A DNA stretch of 64,000 nt from Xylona heveae TC161 (lineage: Eukaryota; Ascomycota; Xylonomycetes; Xylonales; Xylonaceae), in the NCBI RefSeq assembly GCF_001619985.1, contig NW_017264194.1:1545511-1609510 (forward strand), in the 5' to 3' direction. The translations under genes were made by a program, and so were the position numbers. The notes under the pieces are model-generated. The model worked only from the letters and a program-made list of their open reading frames with translations. It had not been told where the DNA came from and ran no database searches. Shown here piece after piece: positions 46,115-56,020 of this stretch (positions are counted from its first letter, which is position 1; the number at the start of each line of letters is the position of its first letter).

Positions 46115-47893
46115 TTTTATTTGTCAAATAACAATAATAATGAGCGTATTGCAACCCTTCGATCAGCTCCAACTGGTGCGGCCCTAAGATCCATCGCGGA
46201 ACCTAGATCTTATATAATTTTCAATGTCGAAGGAACACTTTTGCCGTAGACAAGATAGTATCGTGAAATAGCCCCCACTGTGATTACTTGCCAGGGGCGT
46301 CGTCGCATATTATGCCCAGCTGACATTTGTAGTATTAGATTTTAGTAAGACCGAGTTCTGAATGTTGCAAATATCGGAGATACCCCTTGGTGGATCCGAG
46401 TGTAGTGCTGACCCATCCCGTTATACACGTTCCTGGACCCGAGTATCAGGCGGCAGAGCATACCAGGGCCAGGGGGCGTAGTCTGGGGTTGTACACTAGA
46501 ATGTCGTCTCAGCCACGATTGTGTACTCGATCTTGTATGCAAAGACCAGTAGGTCAGAAGAATTTCAAGGTCGACCTGGAAGGGGCAAATATCAGACGAG
46601 GCGTTCATCGCTAGAAAGTTTAGGACACAGTGGGCGGTACTCCACCCAGCAAATGCAGCACTATGACGATCGGGGGCGGAAAAGCCATAGCCTTGCAGCA
46701 GCCCAATGCATGGCGAATCCAGCATTATTGAAGCCCACGTGCTGCGGTGAGATCAGCCTTCTTCTGCAGGCAGCACCAACGAAATGAATTGAACTAGAGA
46801 CATGGCGTGTTGGTGGCTCAACCTCTTGTATGGTGATCAAATAATACGCCAATATTTCCCCTTCTCGGGGAGGGGTTGCCTGAATACATCTGGCCCGTGT
46901 CTGGCGCCATGTATTACTATGAAGAGGCGAGCTCACGGTAGAGAAGACACAAAACATACCTTATGATGAAAAAGCAACTCCACGTCCTTGAACCGAAAGT
47001 ATTAAACGAACAAACCACGGCGGAGAACCTCATAACTGGAGCTAGCTGGTTATGCATTGCTCTCTGTACGCAATTGAGGTCTACAGAGTGGCCTGAGTTG
47101 CCCTAGGCTGGCTCGATTTGCATAGTAATTGCTGTCTTGGGCAGCGAGCCGAAAGCATCTCCTCTTAAACACGATCCAATACACAAGATGAGAACAGCAG
47201 AGATCATTTCACATTAAAGAACTATTAATCACATGAGTTGCTTGCCTAGGGCCACACGTCTCATCTTTAGGAATTGGTTCATCAAAGGCTGCGTGGGAAT
47301 GGATATTACTGTTGATTTCACTTCTCTTTCACGGGGTTGCAAAAGGTCAATTCACCCTTTCATGGCTGGAATTTCCGCCGTGCTTGGCCCGGAGCATCTA
47401 TATTCGCTCATCTACCCAAAATATCTACCGGGGTAGCGTAATTCATAGAGACATGGGGATCCAAAAGGAGAAGGGAGCGATCAGCAAACACATTGGTAAT
47501 GATGATTCTGCCTATGTACGACGAATTGGTCAATAATATCTTGAGAGAAAAGTATAAAAGCATATACACAAACTGATGGATGACCTGTAGCATTTCTTCA
47601 TCGGATAAGAAGTCCAAGAAACATTTGAGAAACAAACCGACGAGAAAACCTTGGCCCAAGCTATATGGTAGAGTTGTTAGCCGGAAAGAACGGCACAACG
47701 GCCTGTGAATATGTAAGCGCCACGACGATAAAACTCCGCTTTTGGAAAATCCCGAAATCAGACCATTCAAGCATTCGATAACAGGTAAAAAAGTATGTAC
47801 GGCCAGGCCCATATCCGTCATCAGAACGATCCATACCAGTTGAACGCCTAGCCAGATGTTTATTTGCATTTATATCTAATAAAAGCTTCGCAC
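46115..47893. other. Intergenic region of 1.8 kb
   Basis: No gene recognised. The left edge is the promoter of the FAD oxidase (a TATATAA-like element lies at about 46210). Frames of up to 150 codons exist on the minus strand (47408-47869) but show no motif and have stops in any sensible extension. Confidence 0.4.
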
Positions 47894-48385
47894 CTATAGG
47901 CTCAACCGATCGAGACTGAGTCGGTCGATGCTTCGGTGCCTTTTCGCCATCCCAAGCTTGTAGAATCGCTCTTCGCCTCCTGCTGTGCGACCGCCAATGT
48001 ACCACTTCTCGGCACCCAAGGCATCGCGAAAGCCCTCTGTCGAGCTATCAGATCCCCTTCGTTGCCGGCTTGCACTACCCGCAACGCTACCGTGGCTGCT
48101 TGGGCCAGGAGCGCCGGCTGATCTGGACAAGGGCGAAGTCTGCAAATGACCTGCTGCCTGCACCGCGGCAGTTGTGGCGCCGTTCGAAGACTGGCCGGCC
48201 TTTGTGGCTATCGAACGAGGAGCAGAAGCCGCATTCTGCGAGATGGCACTCGAAGCCGAAGCGTAAGTGGATTGAGACGAATTTGGCGGGCTTGAGGACG
48301 GAGTGGCAGCAGAAGCTTTTTGTATAGCCGAATGCGCACGAAAAGCGGCGAGGAAATTGGAGAAGAATGGCCGGTTGGTTGGCAT
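47894..48385 (-). CDS. Small Ser/Ala-rich conserved fungal protein
   Basis: A single exon of 163 residues. The start MPTNRPFFSNFLAAFRAHSA is followed by a low-complexity Ser/Ala/Pro region and an ordered-looking end: SSTEGFRDALGAEKWYIGG, GEERFYKLG and RHRSIDRLSLDRLSL. I recall similar endings in uncharacterised Pezizomycotina proteins, but no function. The repeated RLSLDRLSL tail with upstream basic residues could be a phosphorylation site. The frame is open further upstream through an (ACG)n threonine run, but only to a GTG, so the ATG at 48385 is used. Confidence 0.6.
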   Translation of the reverse strand: MPTNRPFFSNFLAAFRAHSAIQKASAATPSSSPPNSSQSTYASASSAISQNAASAPRSIATKAGQSSNGATTAAVQAAGHLQTSPLSRSAGAPGPSSHGSVAGSASRQRRGSDSSTEGFRDALGAEKWYIGGRTAGGEERFYKLGMAKRHRSIDRLSLDRLSL

Positions 48386-48404
48386 TGTTGAAGCAGTTGT
48401 CGCG

Positions 48405-48436
<32 letters not shown>

Positions 48437-50043
48437 GAAGACTGCTGAGGGAATATAACGAGGAGAGAATAGAAAAGCGCTCGGACCTCGTGAAGACAGG
48501 ACCAGGACTTCAGTATTATATTTAAGACTGCATATGGGCAAAATCCGACAAGCTGAACGGCCCACTTGTCAAAAGGCACCGTTTGTCTTCTTGAATCGCT
48601 TTGAAATATTAATCTGGGAGCAGCAATATTGAGGAGCCGTACGTCCGGAGTCCGACACCTCGGTAAGTGCGTCGGAAACACGAGGAGGGCTTAAAGCTGA
48701 ACGAGAGTGACAACTCGGGTCGCAACGGAATGCGTTTTCTCGCCTTCACGAAGGGTGTGGCCGAGGTGAGATGCGGCTGTGGGAGATATGACCCTTTGTA
48801 CGTCTTCCTCACTATTTCGTGGCTGCGAGAGATTCGGCCTGTTATTTATTGTCGATGGTGAGTAACTCAATGCCCAGTTGGATGATGGGTAAAGTCCAAG
48901 TGGGGAACGGAAGGAAGTGGGAGCGGGAGTATATAATAGGCGTCGTGTAATAGGTGGGTTTGTGCGTGTGGAGAATTCTCGGGAGCGGAGAGTTTTAGCT
49001 TCCACGCCTTTCCTCCTTCTGGACAATCAGTTTCCTTAAATCCACAGCCCACAACTACTCTGGTACTAAACGGCGGGTATTGAAAAATAAAGAATAAAAA
49101 AAGTATTAAAAATAAAATAAAACGGACAATGAAAAGAAAAGGGAGTGTCCATGAAGCAGGTATCACAGAAAGAATGGAATAAGAATGACTTTACTGAAAG
49201 ATCTCTAGGTTGATCCATCGACTGTGCCGCTCTCTCCTCTCGACATTATAGCATCTGCACGTCATTTACACTTGTTTTTCTGCCTCGATAGGTGTTTCTG
49301 TTTTATCAAGATGATCATCTTGATGCTTCAAGTGTTACTTTCAAAGGCAGAGCTGGCCGTTCTGAATTCTATTCAATGTTGTCTTCTTCCAAAATCAATA
49401 TTTCATTTGCATCTCTGAAATAGCGCTATTTAATCAGGCACTGATATTTCCATCATAAATTTCGCCAGTCATATTGCTTTTGCCTTCTGTAATCTTAATG
49501 AAAGCATCGCACTAGTTTCATCATCTCTCTCTCTCTCACTCTCATCCCATGTCGGTTGAACGCAAGCTCATAACTTTCCCACAATTCCGAAAAGTCCACC
49601 AAGCTTTGTGAGGAAGAATTGTCTGAATCGGCGAATGAACCTTCTAGATGGATGGAGAACCTTAAAGGTATCAAAAAGCGAGACCGCAAGTGTCGCAACG
49701 TTTCATTACGGATCATTACTCTTTTGAAAATCGACTGTTGCATTTGTATGCAACGTTTCATGCTAGTCTCGGCTTTGATCCTGATCTTCATGGCACAATG
49801 AGAACGCTACATAGCTTTCTCAGCTCATGCGGCTTTGCAGGAAAGATTCCAACAGAAATTCTGCAGTCTACAAATGGGTTTCATTTGAACAGACAAGAGC
49901 TCGTCACAGCCCTCAATATAAAAAGGGGGGAGATCCGTCTTGGTTGAAGCAAAAAAACGTACAAATTTTCCCAGGATTCCAATTTGTGATAATTCTATCT
50001 CCGGCTTGTCTCATCGCAATTCCAAACGGACTTGTTTTCAGCC
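48386..50043. other. Intergenic region with (CGT)n repeat
   Basis: No gene supported. A CGT/ACG trinucleotide repeat lies at about 48405-48433 just upstream of the small fungal protein, probably in its 5' UTR. A frame at 49690-49947 (plus) has no known domain. CT repeats lie at 49527-49541. Confidence 0.4.
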
Positions 50044-50553
50044 ATGTCGTTGGCAAGTCTTCGAATCAATAGTCTGTACATCGTCATGCATACAAAAGAA
50101 GTTGAATTTGCAGATATACCAGGACCTCTCCAATGGTCGATGTATTTACACCTTGATGGCAGAACCGGCGGCATGAGATATCGCATAGAATGTGCGAGAG
50201 GTAATTCTATTGCCAATCATGGTCACACAGCTGCAATACTCAAATCTATCGGCCTCATTGGACTCATTCGAATTGCCAACCTACCGGATGGTTTGGAGAT
50301 TCCCAATCTCGTTGACAGCATCATGAGAGGATTTGACAGCCAGCTCAATACTCTTCAACTCGACTCAAGAACTTGGACTTTTAGATTACTTGAGCTCCTA
50401 CAGCAGCCCTTATCTGGGCATACAATTCTCGTTTGCAACAATCTCGAAGCGCTAAGACAAGAGGCGGAGGCCTGGGGGAGATCAAATGTAATGGACGCTG
50501 AAAACAACATCCAGCCACGACCTATCCATGACTCTACCCATTGCAGGCTATAG
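50044..50553 (+). CDS. Uncharacterised small protein, possibly DUF6914-like
   Basis: A single exon of 169 residues beginning MSLASLRINSLYIVMHTK. A short beta-rich start with PLQWSMYLHLDG and MRYRIECARG is followed by VDSIMRGFD and TWTFRLLELL. This pattern recalls small fungal proteins that handle a lipid- or peptide-like ligand (DUF6914-like), but the match is by eye and weak. No signal peptide or membrane segment. It converges on the APH-like kinase gene with 157 nt between the stops. The ATG at 50044 was chosen; the frame upstream lacks another ATG. Confidence 0.6.
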   Translation: MSLASLRINSLYIVMHTKEVEFADIPGPLQWSMYLHLDGRTGGMRYRIECARGNSIANHGHTAAILKSIGLIGLIRIANLPDGLEIPNLVDSIMRGFDSQLNTLQLDSRTWTFRLLELLQQPLSGHTILVCNNLEALRQEAEAWGRSNVMDAENNIQPRPIHDSTHCRL

Positions 50554-50710
50554 GAGTCGCGCCGAGAAAGAATGTCTCAATGGGCGGTCTTCTTGTTGAA
50601 CCGTACACACACTGCATATGGAAATGATTGATGGATAATGCATGCTATTGAGATTGACAGGAAAATTAGAATAAACACACATGGCTCTAGGAAGCAAATT
50701 GTACATTAAA

Positions 50711-51652
50711 TCACCCCCAATATGAAAAGCATGTAATATTGTGGCGACCCCGGTCGTAATCCGCCTCTTTCATGTAATCTTTCGCACCCAACTCCACTAT
50801 AAAATCATACCACCAAAAGGTTTTGCGCAATATTCTCATTGATGTAGTGTACTCCCAATACTCCGGATACCAACCAGCAGATTCCCAGTCGATGAAGCCT
50901 GATACATGCCCTTTGTGGACCATAATATTGTGGTGCTTTAGATCACCATGCGTGAACACGATCCTGTGGTTTATTGAGTGAAATTTCTCCGCCTTCGCTA
51001 GGCGTTCGGCATACACCTCTTCTGTCATTTCGTTTATCCATTTCGGAGCCAATAAATAATCGTTGAATTCGTTTAGAGATTCAAATGGCCCGCCAGACTC
51101 ATGAGGGATACGAACACTCCGAAGGGATGTCCCAGTTACAGAGCAAACCCGGTCGCTGCCCCAAGGACTTTTCCACTTTCGCATTATACTCAGGTATTTT
51201 TTCAGATCCTGCATTATTTGGCCTCTCTCAGTGTCTTCGAGTGTATTATATACTTCACCCAGCTCCTTGCCAGGAAGACGACTCATAAGGATAGAGACAG
51301 GGGCGTGCGGCATGTGAGGATGAAAGCCGTAGCAAAGGACCAAAGGCGCGGGAAAGCCAGCAGCCCGGACAACTTGCGTAGCAAGGTATTCTTCAGCCCG
51401 CGTGCCATCGGACCACTTTATGATCAATCCAAACGGAAGGTCTATAATCCCATTATTCCATTCCACCCCGTACCACGGGCTATAATATCGGTAGGAAAAC
51501 TCCTTAAGGTAATAGTGAACGTAAGCCCAAAACTTGGCGACGAGAGGATGATGTGGCTTGGGGACGGGCGGCATTGGCATATCGGGTTGCAGTCGCTCTG
51601 GACATGGCCAAGTCCACTCCGGCGAGAGGAAACGTTTAATCAGTTCAAACAT
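50711..51652 (-). CDS. Aminoglycoside phosphotransferase (APH)-like kinase
   Basis: A single exon of 313 residues. The kinase core shows GLIIKWSDGTRAEEYLATQ, with the ATP-site Lys, VSILMSRLPGKELGE in the hinge, the catalytic loop FTHGDLKHHNIMV (HGDxxxxN) and the metal-binding GFIDWESAGWYPEYWEY. This is the fungal APH/choline-kinase-like group that expanded in Pezizomycotina. The substrates are mostly unknown. The tail after EADYDRGRHN is short and ends in FSYWG. No signal peptide. The complete antisense frame at 51101-51679 is a shadow of this gene. Confidence 0.88.
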   Translation of the reverse strand: MFELIKRFLSPEWTWPCPERLQPDMPMPPVPKPHHPLVAKFWAYVHYYLKEFSYRYYSPWYGVEWNNGIIDLPFGLIIKWSDGTRAEEYLATQVVRAAGFPAPLVLCYGFHPHMPHAPVSILMSRLPGKELGEVYNTLEDTERGQIMQDLKKYLSIMRKWKSPWGSDRVCSVTGTSLRSVRIPHESGGPFESLNEFNDYLLAPKWINEMTEEVYAERLAKAEKFHSINHRIVFTHGDLKHHNIMVHKGHVSGFIDWESAGWYPEYWEYTTSMRILRKTFWWYDFIVELGAKDYMKEADYDRGRHNITCFSYWG

Positions 51653-53209
51653 TCTGGTTGCGCGTGCGAAGAAAAATGATGTGTAGTAAAGGTATATGAA
51701 GGATCTCTTGAATTTGTGAGTAATGGTATTTCATCTTCAGAGGCGCGATGGCAGTATTTATGTAAAATAATGCAGAGACGTACAACAATGGCTGCCGCGC
51801 GCCCATTCACAACCTCTTCCGGAGATAAAGTTCGAGTCCTGGGCACCCATTCCAGACTTTGTTCGAGTCGTCAACACTCAAAGTTCTGGACCATGGAGGA
51901 GTTCCTGCAACTAGTCGTCTCCCGAGCCTGTTTTCTTTGATCAAGTACGATGTGTACTTTGCGAGCGAAAGCAATCTATTGACATCTATTATCGGCTCAC
52001 CATGAGGCATTCAAGGCGACAAAGGGACGGAAGCTTGTTTTCACAACTATGCAAAGCGAATCACATTTTCTTCTGCAGCTGGTTGTGAAAGACTTTGAAT
52101 GTCAAGTCCTTCCAGGTGACTGTTTCCGGTAGTTATCATTCAGTCCCAAAATAGTTCTTTATGATGCAGACGCTGTTCTTCCAAAAACAGCCATCAGAAC
52201 TTCAGAAGTAATATCAGTTTGTGTGGCTGAACAAAATATTAGTTGATAATGACTGACCCTTTGTCGTTCCTGACCAAACAGCGACACTAAAATGCACCAC
52301 TGAATTTTTTAACTGCAACTACAAGAATGCAAATGCAGCCTAGTTATTTTTTAGTTCGAACTAGAGGTGTCAAATAACAAAAGTTTGATTGAGATTTCAA
52401 CATCTCATGGTTCCAACGAGTGGATGCAGTGGGGCTGAACATGATTCAAAAGTCGTGCCATATGAACTCAAGGATAAGGATTTCCGGATTCGACCTTTTC
52501 CTTGTAAATTTTGCACTCCATTCAGTTGTTCTGGTAACCCGGACAGAATAAGTTTCGGAGCCGTAACAAAGAAACGGCTGCGGGCCACACTCGAGGCCGA
52601 ACACTATGAAAAGATCGAGTTCTTTATCAAAATCAAGAACCACGTTGGCATCAATTGGATACATTGTTCATTCCTCAAAAGCCGGACATTATTCAAAGGT
52701 CTAAAGAACCGGCCACTGATATGGACCTATGGTTAGAGATAGACTCGATAAGCTAAGATCCCAAAGCGTGTAGTATTGGCACTTGTAGGGCTCACCTATG
52801 TCAACTATTCCTTGTCGTATGAAGACACTCATAATAATAGGTTTAAAACACTTGGGGGAAAAAATAATAATGGTTCAGCCCAAAGCAATAAGTTGATATC
52901 CATCTCCTGTGGCTGTGCGATCATAAATCACATGACTCAGCCACAGAGAACATGCCGACCAATCCGAGGTGGAAAGTCGCGCTTACCTAATTCACGATTT
53001 TCATTGGCCCCATAGACATTCAGCGCTTCCCATCGCAACCTTGGACAGCAGCAGAAGAGGATTCCCAATTCCAAACCTACAACCTTCACAGAGGCCATCC
53101 GTTCCTCTCTTGACCATTAGACATCATGGTATGGTTTTTGTTCTCGAAATCCCTGGTGCAATTGCTTTACTGACTGCGGCTCAATTAGTCTGCCGCCTGG
53201 AAGCCTTCT
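51653..53209. other. Intergenic region of 1.56 kb
   Basis: No gene supported. A 115-codon frame at 52389-52736 is not similar to anything I know. The right end should hold the QCR10 promoter and 5' UTR. Confidence 0.4.
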
Positions 53210-53769
53210 ATGCCCTTCGTCCTTCGGCCTTCGTACCCGACTTACAAGTCGCCGTACGGCCCTATGTGAGTCAAGCATCTGCTCAATCTCTCTTCCTTGG
53301 CATGTTTTTGCTGACTATAAATAATAGCTACAAGGCCTCTCCTAACTTCCACGGCATCGATGCCCGCCAGGCCCTGAGATTGTACGCTGACCCCTTTCGA
53401 ACCAATCCTTTCACTCTCGGCGAGATCGCAAGCTAAATTATTTTGCAGTGGTGGTACCATTGCCGCCTTTACTGGTGTCGCTGGTGTCTTCTGCCTCTAC
53501 TTCTTCTCTGAGGTTCCCCGTGTGCGCAAGGACATTATGCAGGTGCGTCCAAAATGAGCAATTGCTGCTCCATTCATGCCATTGGAGAGGGGTGCTGGAA
53601 GCAGTGCAATATGCTTTGAAAACGGAGTATACTGATACCATGGTTTACAGAAAATCCCCGTGGTCGGCGACTTGTATGTCAAGGAGATTCCTGCCTCTGA
53701 CAACGTATGTTCTCCGTCCCCTATCTAGCAGAGATTATGATACTGATATCACTTTTCCAGCCTTTCTAA
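53210..53769 (+). CDS. QCR10: Ubiquinol-cytochrome c reductase subunit 10 (QCR10)
   Basis: Five tiny exons (53210-53265, 53328-53381, 53449-53542, 53651-53704, 53761-53769) give 88 residues. Spliced, the protein reads RPSYPTYKSPYGP, then SPNFHGIDARQALRFGG, the single membrane helix (AFTGVAGVFCLYFFS), VPRVRKDIMQ, KIPVVGDLYVKEI and finally NPF. This is the fungal QCR10 pattern, a small subunit of respiratory complex III in the mitochondrial inner membrane. The last coding exon is 9 nt (Pro-Phe-stop). Longer unspliced frames in this stretch are in the wrong frame for the protein. It converges on the complex I subunit gene. Confidence 0.9.
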
Positions 53770-54216
53770 AGGATTTTTTTCTTGCTTCTGCTGAATGTAG
53801 CATGGCGTGGTTGATGCGAGCCTAGAACGTTATATCTGGGAGCTGTTTGTCGGGCCGCTACGAGACTCTATAAGCAAATAATTGTGAATATAGACCAATT
53901 TTGTACAACGCTACCTGTATCACGAGCAAGATCAAACTGGAGAAACTTTCAACTGTGAGCCCTATTTATTTGGCTATCGTTGTCGATACCGTGCATCTTC
54001 CCGGCCCTCCAGCCATTCCACGAACCGCTATGATAGAAATCTGGATACACGCGCAACGACCGATCAAAGTGAGTGTACAGGGAGAGCGTGGAAGGGAACC
54101 ATATGCAAATGCAAATTATCTCCTGAGGAAGAAGCGTCGCTAAATGCCCGTATATGTGTGAAAATCGTCAAAGCCCATCCGATGAGCTAGGCCCGCTCTT
54201 GTCTATGCCACTAGAT
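53770..54216. other. Convergent 3' spacer of the QCR10 and NDUFA5-type genes
   Basis: No gene seen. Both flanking respiratory genes end here, so it holds their 3' UTRs. Confidence 0.55.
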
Positions 54217-55084
54217 TTAAGGACTTTGAGTTTGTGGCATATGTGTACCCCGTTCAAAGTATGTCCATTGACCTTCGGCTGGTTTTTCTTCGAGGTCTTC
54301 CCATCTGTACAGATATGAGCGCTGAGCTGGCATCATTAAGGTCATGTAGAATGGCCAATGGGACAACTTACACTCGGTTCTGGGCTATCACATCTGCAAG
54401 CTTGAGTTCACCTTCGGCGACTTCAATGACCTCTTCTATGAGGCCAGCGCCTATCTGGTTTTCAAGCTCGGCAATCCTATGGAGAGATAATATTAGAGGA
54501 TGACAGTCTTACATCCAGGGGATTGGCTCGACATACTGGCTTGCTTCAAGCAGAGGCTCCGGGTCCCACTCAACCGTTTTGGACGCTTCATATTCGTCAT
54601 GGGCGAGATTTTTCTGGCCTGCACGCTCGGCGCTCGTTCTCGTGCCTTCTAGTTCTGGCGGCCCTACATGCTCTCCATCCCACTCTTCCTCCCGCTCGTC
54701 CGGTGGCTCTCTCAATTCTGTGGCGACAAAGGTGCGACCATGATGGCTAATCTTTTGACTTCGACCAGCTTGCGGACCGCTTGACTTGAAGACCTCCGGG
54801 TGTGTTTCCATTTCTTTGTTGATTTTGGCTAGCCAAGTTTCATAGCCAGGTGGCTTGACACTCTCTACAATTTGCAAGCGGTGCTTCGTCAATGCTTCAG
54901 TTGATTGGCGGTACACGCAGGATTCTGGCATGCTCTGAAGCTTGTCCAGAGTCGCACTGTACAAATAGAGCAGCGTCGAGCGAGGGGTGGGGTGCGTGAA
55001 GAGCCCAGTCAGTCCTGTAGGACTGTTGGGCTCCAGGTAACGTGCCGGCTTAAGGGTGGCCAGCAGTCGCGTAGTTGCTCGCAT
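54217..55084 (-). CDS. NDUFA5: NADH:ubiquinone oxidoreductase subunit, NDUFA5/B13 (29.9 kDa) type
   Basis: Three exons (55084-54537, 54476-54372, 54304-54217) give 246 residues. The start MRATTRLLATLKPARYLEP, then TGLTGLFTHPTPRSTLLYLY, TLDKLQSMPESCVYRQSTEAL and RLQIVESVKPPGYETWL match the ETC_C1_NDUFA5 family, and the fungal form carries a longer C terminus as here. The last two exons add ELENQIGAGLIEEVIEVAEGE and WEDLEEKPAEGQWTYFERG. The protein is an accessory subunit of the matrix arm of complex I. An unspliced first exon would end a few residues after its donor in VEPIPWM, which the family lacks. Confidence 0.92.
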
Positions 55085-56020
55085 GGTTATATCGATTTCT
55101 TGTAGATTCTTTGAAAGGAAATACCCAATTTCAAAAAAAAGGCAATTAGCTGCCAGTTGGCTTGATGGTTATTTGATGAAGCAAGTGGACTTGGTATAGA
55201 TGACCAGCTTGACTGAGACGTGACGTTGACAGGTCAACGAACCCCAACTATTGGGAATAGCGGGCTGCCTTGAATATGGGGGGCACCACTTCCATACAGC
55301 GCTACAGTACCACTAAGTTACGGCTGGGGTACGGGTATACGGGGAACGACATGCCGGTAGCGCTTCGTACCGAGGACCCTCTGTCGAAAAAGCTAAGTGA
55401 TGATTGGCGGGTTGAACGAGACGTGATTTGCGTTCTCGGTCGTTGCTTTTCTAGCAAAAAAAGCGACTTGCAACTTATGTCAGCGAAGGAAAAGCCAAAC
55501 ATGGCAAGGACGGTTGAGCTTTTCGGATGTTAGGTATCTCTACTTTTCCACTGCACCAAAATATTGAGAGATCCGATGTACCTTATTCTCCCTGTGGCAC
55601 ACCACCACTCCTTTCCATTCTTGGAAAAAGATCTCCCTTGGCCGCGAACGATTCCAGCTCCCCACGACGTCCAACTTGTGCATTCGCTATACGTCTTGGC
55701 CGGCAACCTTATACCCTCCTGACCTCTTGCATTTCCACACCACTTCGGCTGAAAGCTCGTCAGAAAACTTCACATTGGATTCGATGATCTTCTGACTTTC
55801 GCCCTCTAGCCCCCCAACGTCCATAACGTCGTCTGCCGCCACCTGTGTTCTTCGACTCCTGTCTTCACTCGTTACCGCGTTGTTTTGGCACCTTTCATCC
55901 GCTGGCCTTCTTCTCTATAGACATCAACCAGTCGACTGGATATTGGCTGCTCTTCAGGCTCACGACTGGCTGGAAAGCTAGAGGATACGAGTCCCAGGGA
56001 CTGAAGCTGAACCGATCACA
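55085..56020. promoter_or_regulatory. Divergent promoter of complex I subunit and Eps1-like genes
   Basis: The starts lie 936 bp apart on opposite strands. No coding frame is supported; the part next to the Eps1-like gene is pyrimidine-rich on the plus strand, as is common before fungal starts. Confidence 0.45.

Noticed and set aside
49690-49947. 85-codon plus-strand frame upstream of the small protein at 50044
   Set aside because: No family resemblance and no convincing splice link to the downstream gene; could be chance.
51101-51679. 192-codon plus-strand frame
   Set aside because: It is antisense to the APH-like kinase, whose catalytic motifs show the minus strand is coding.
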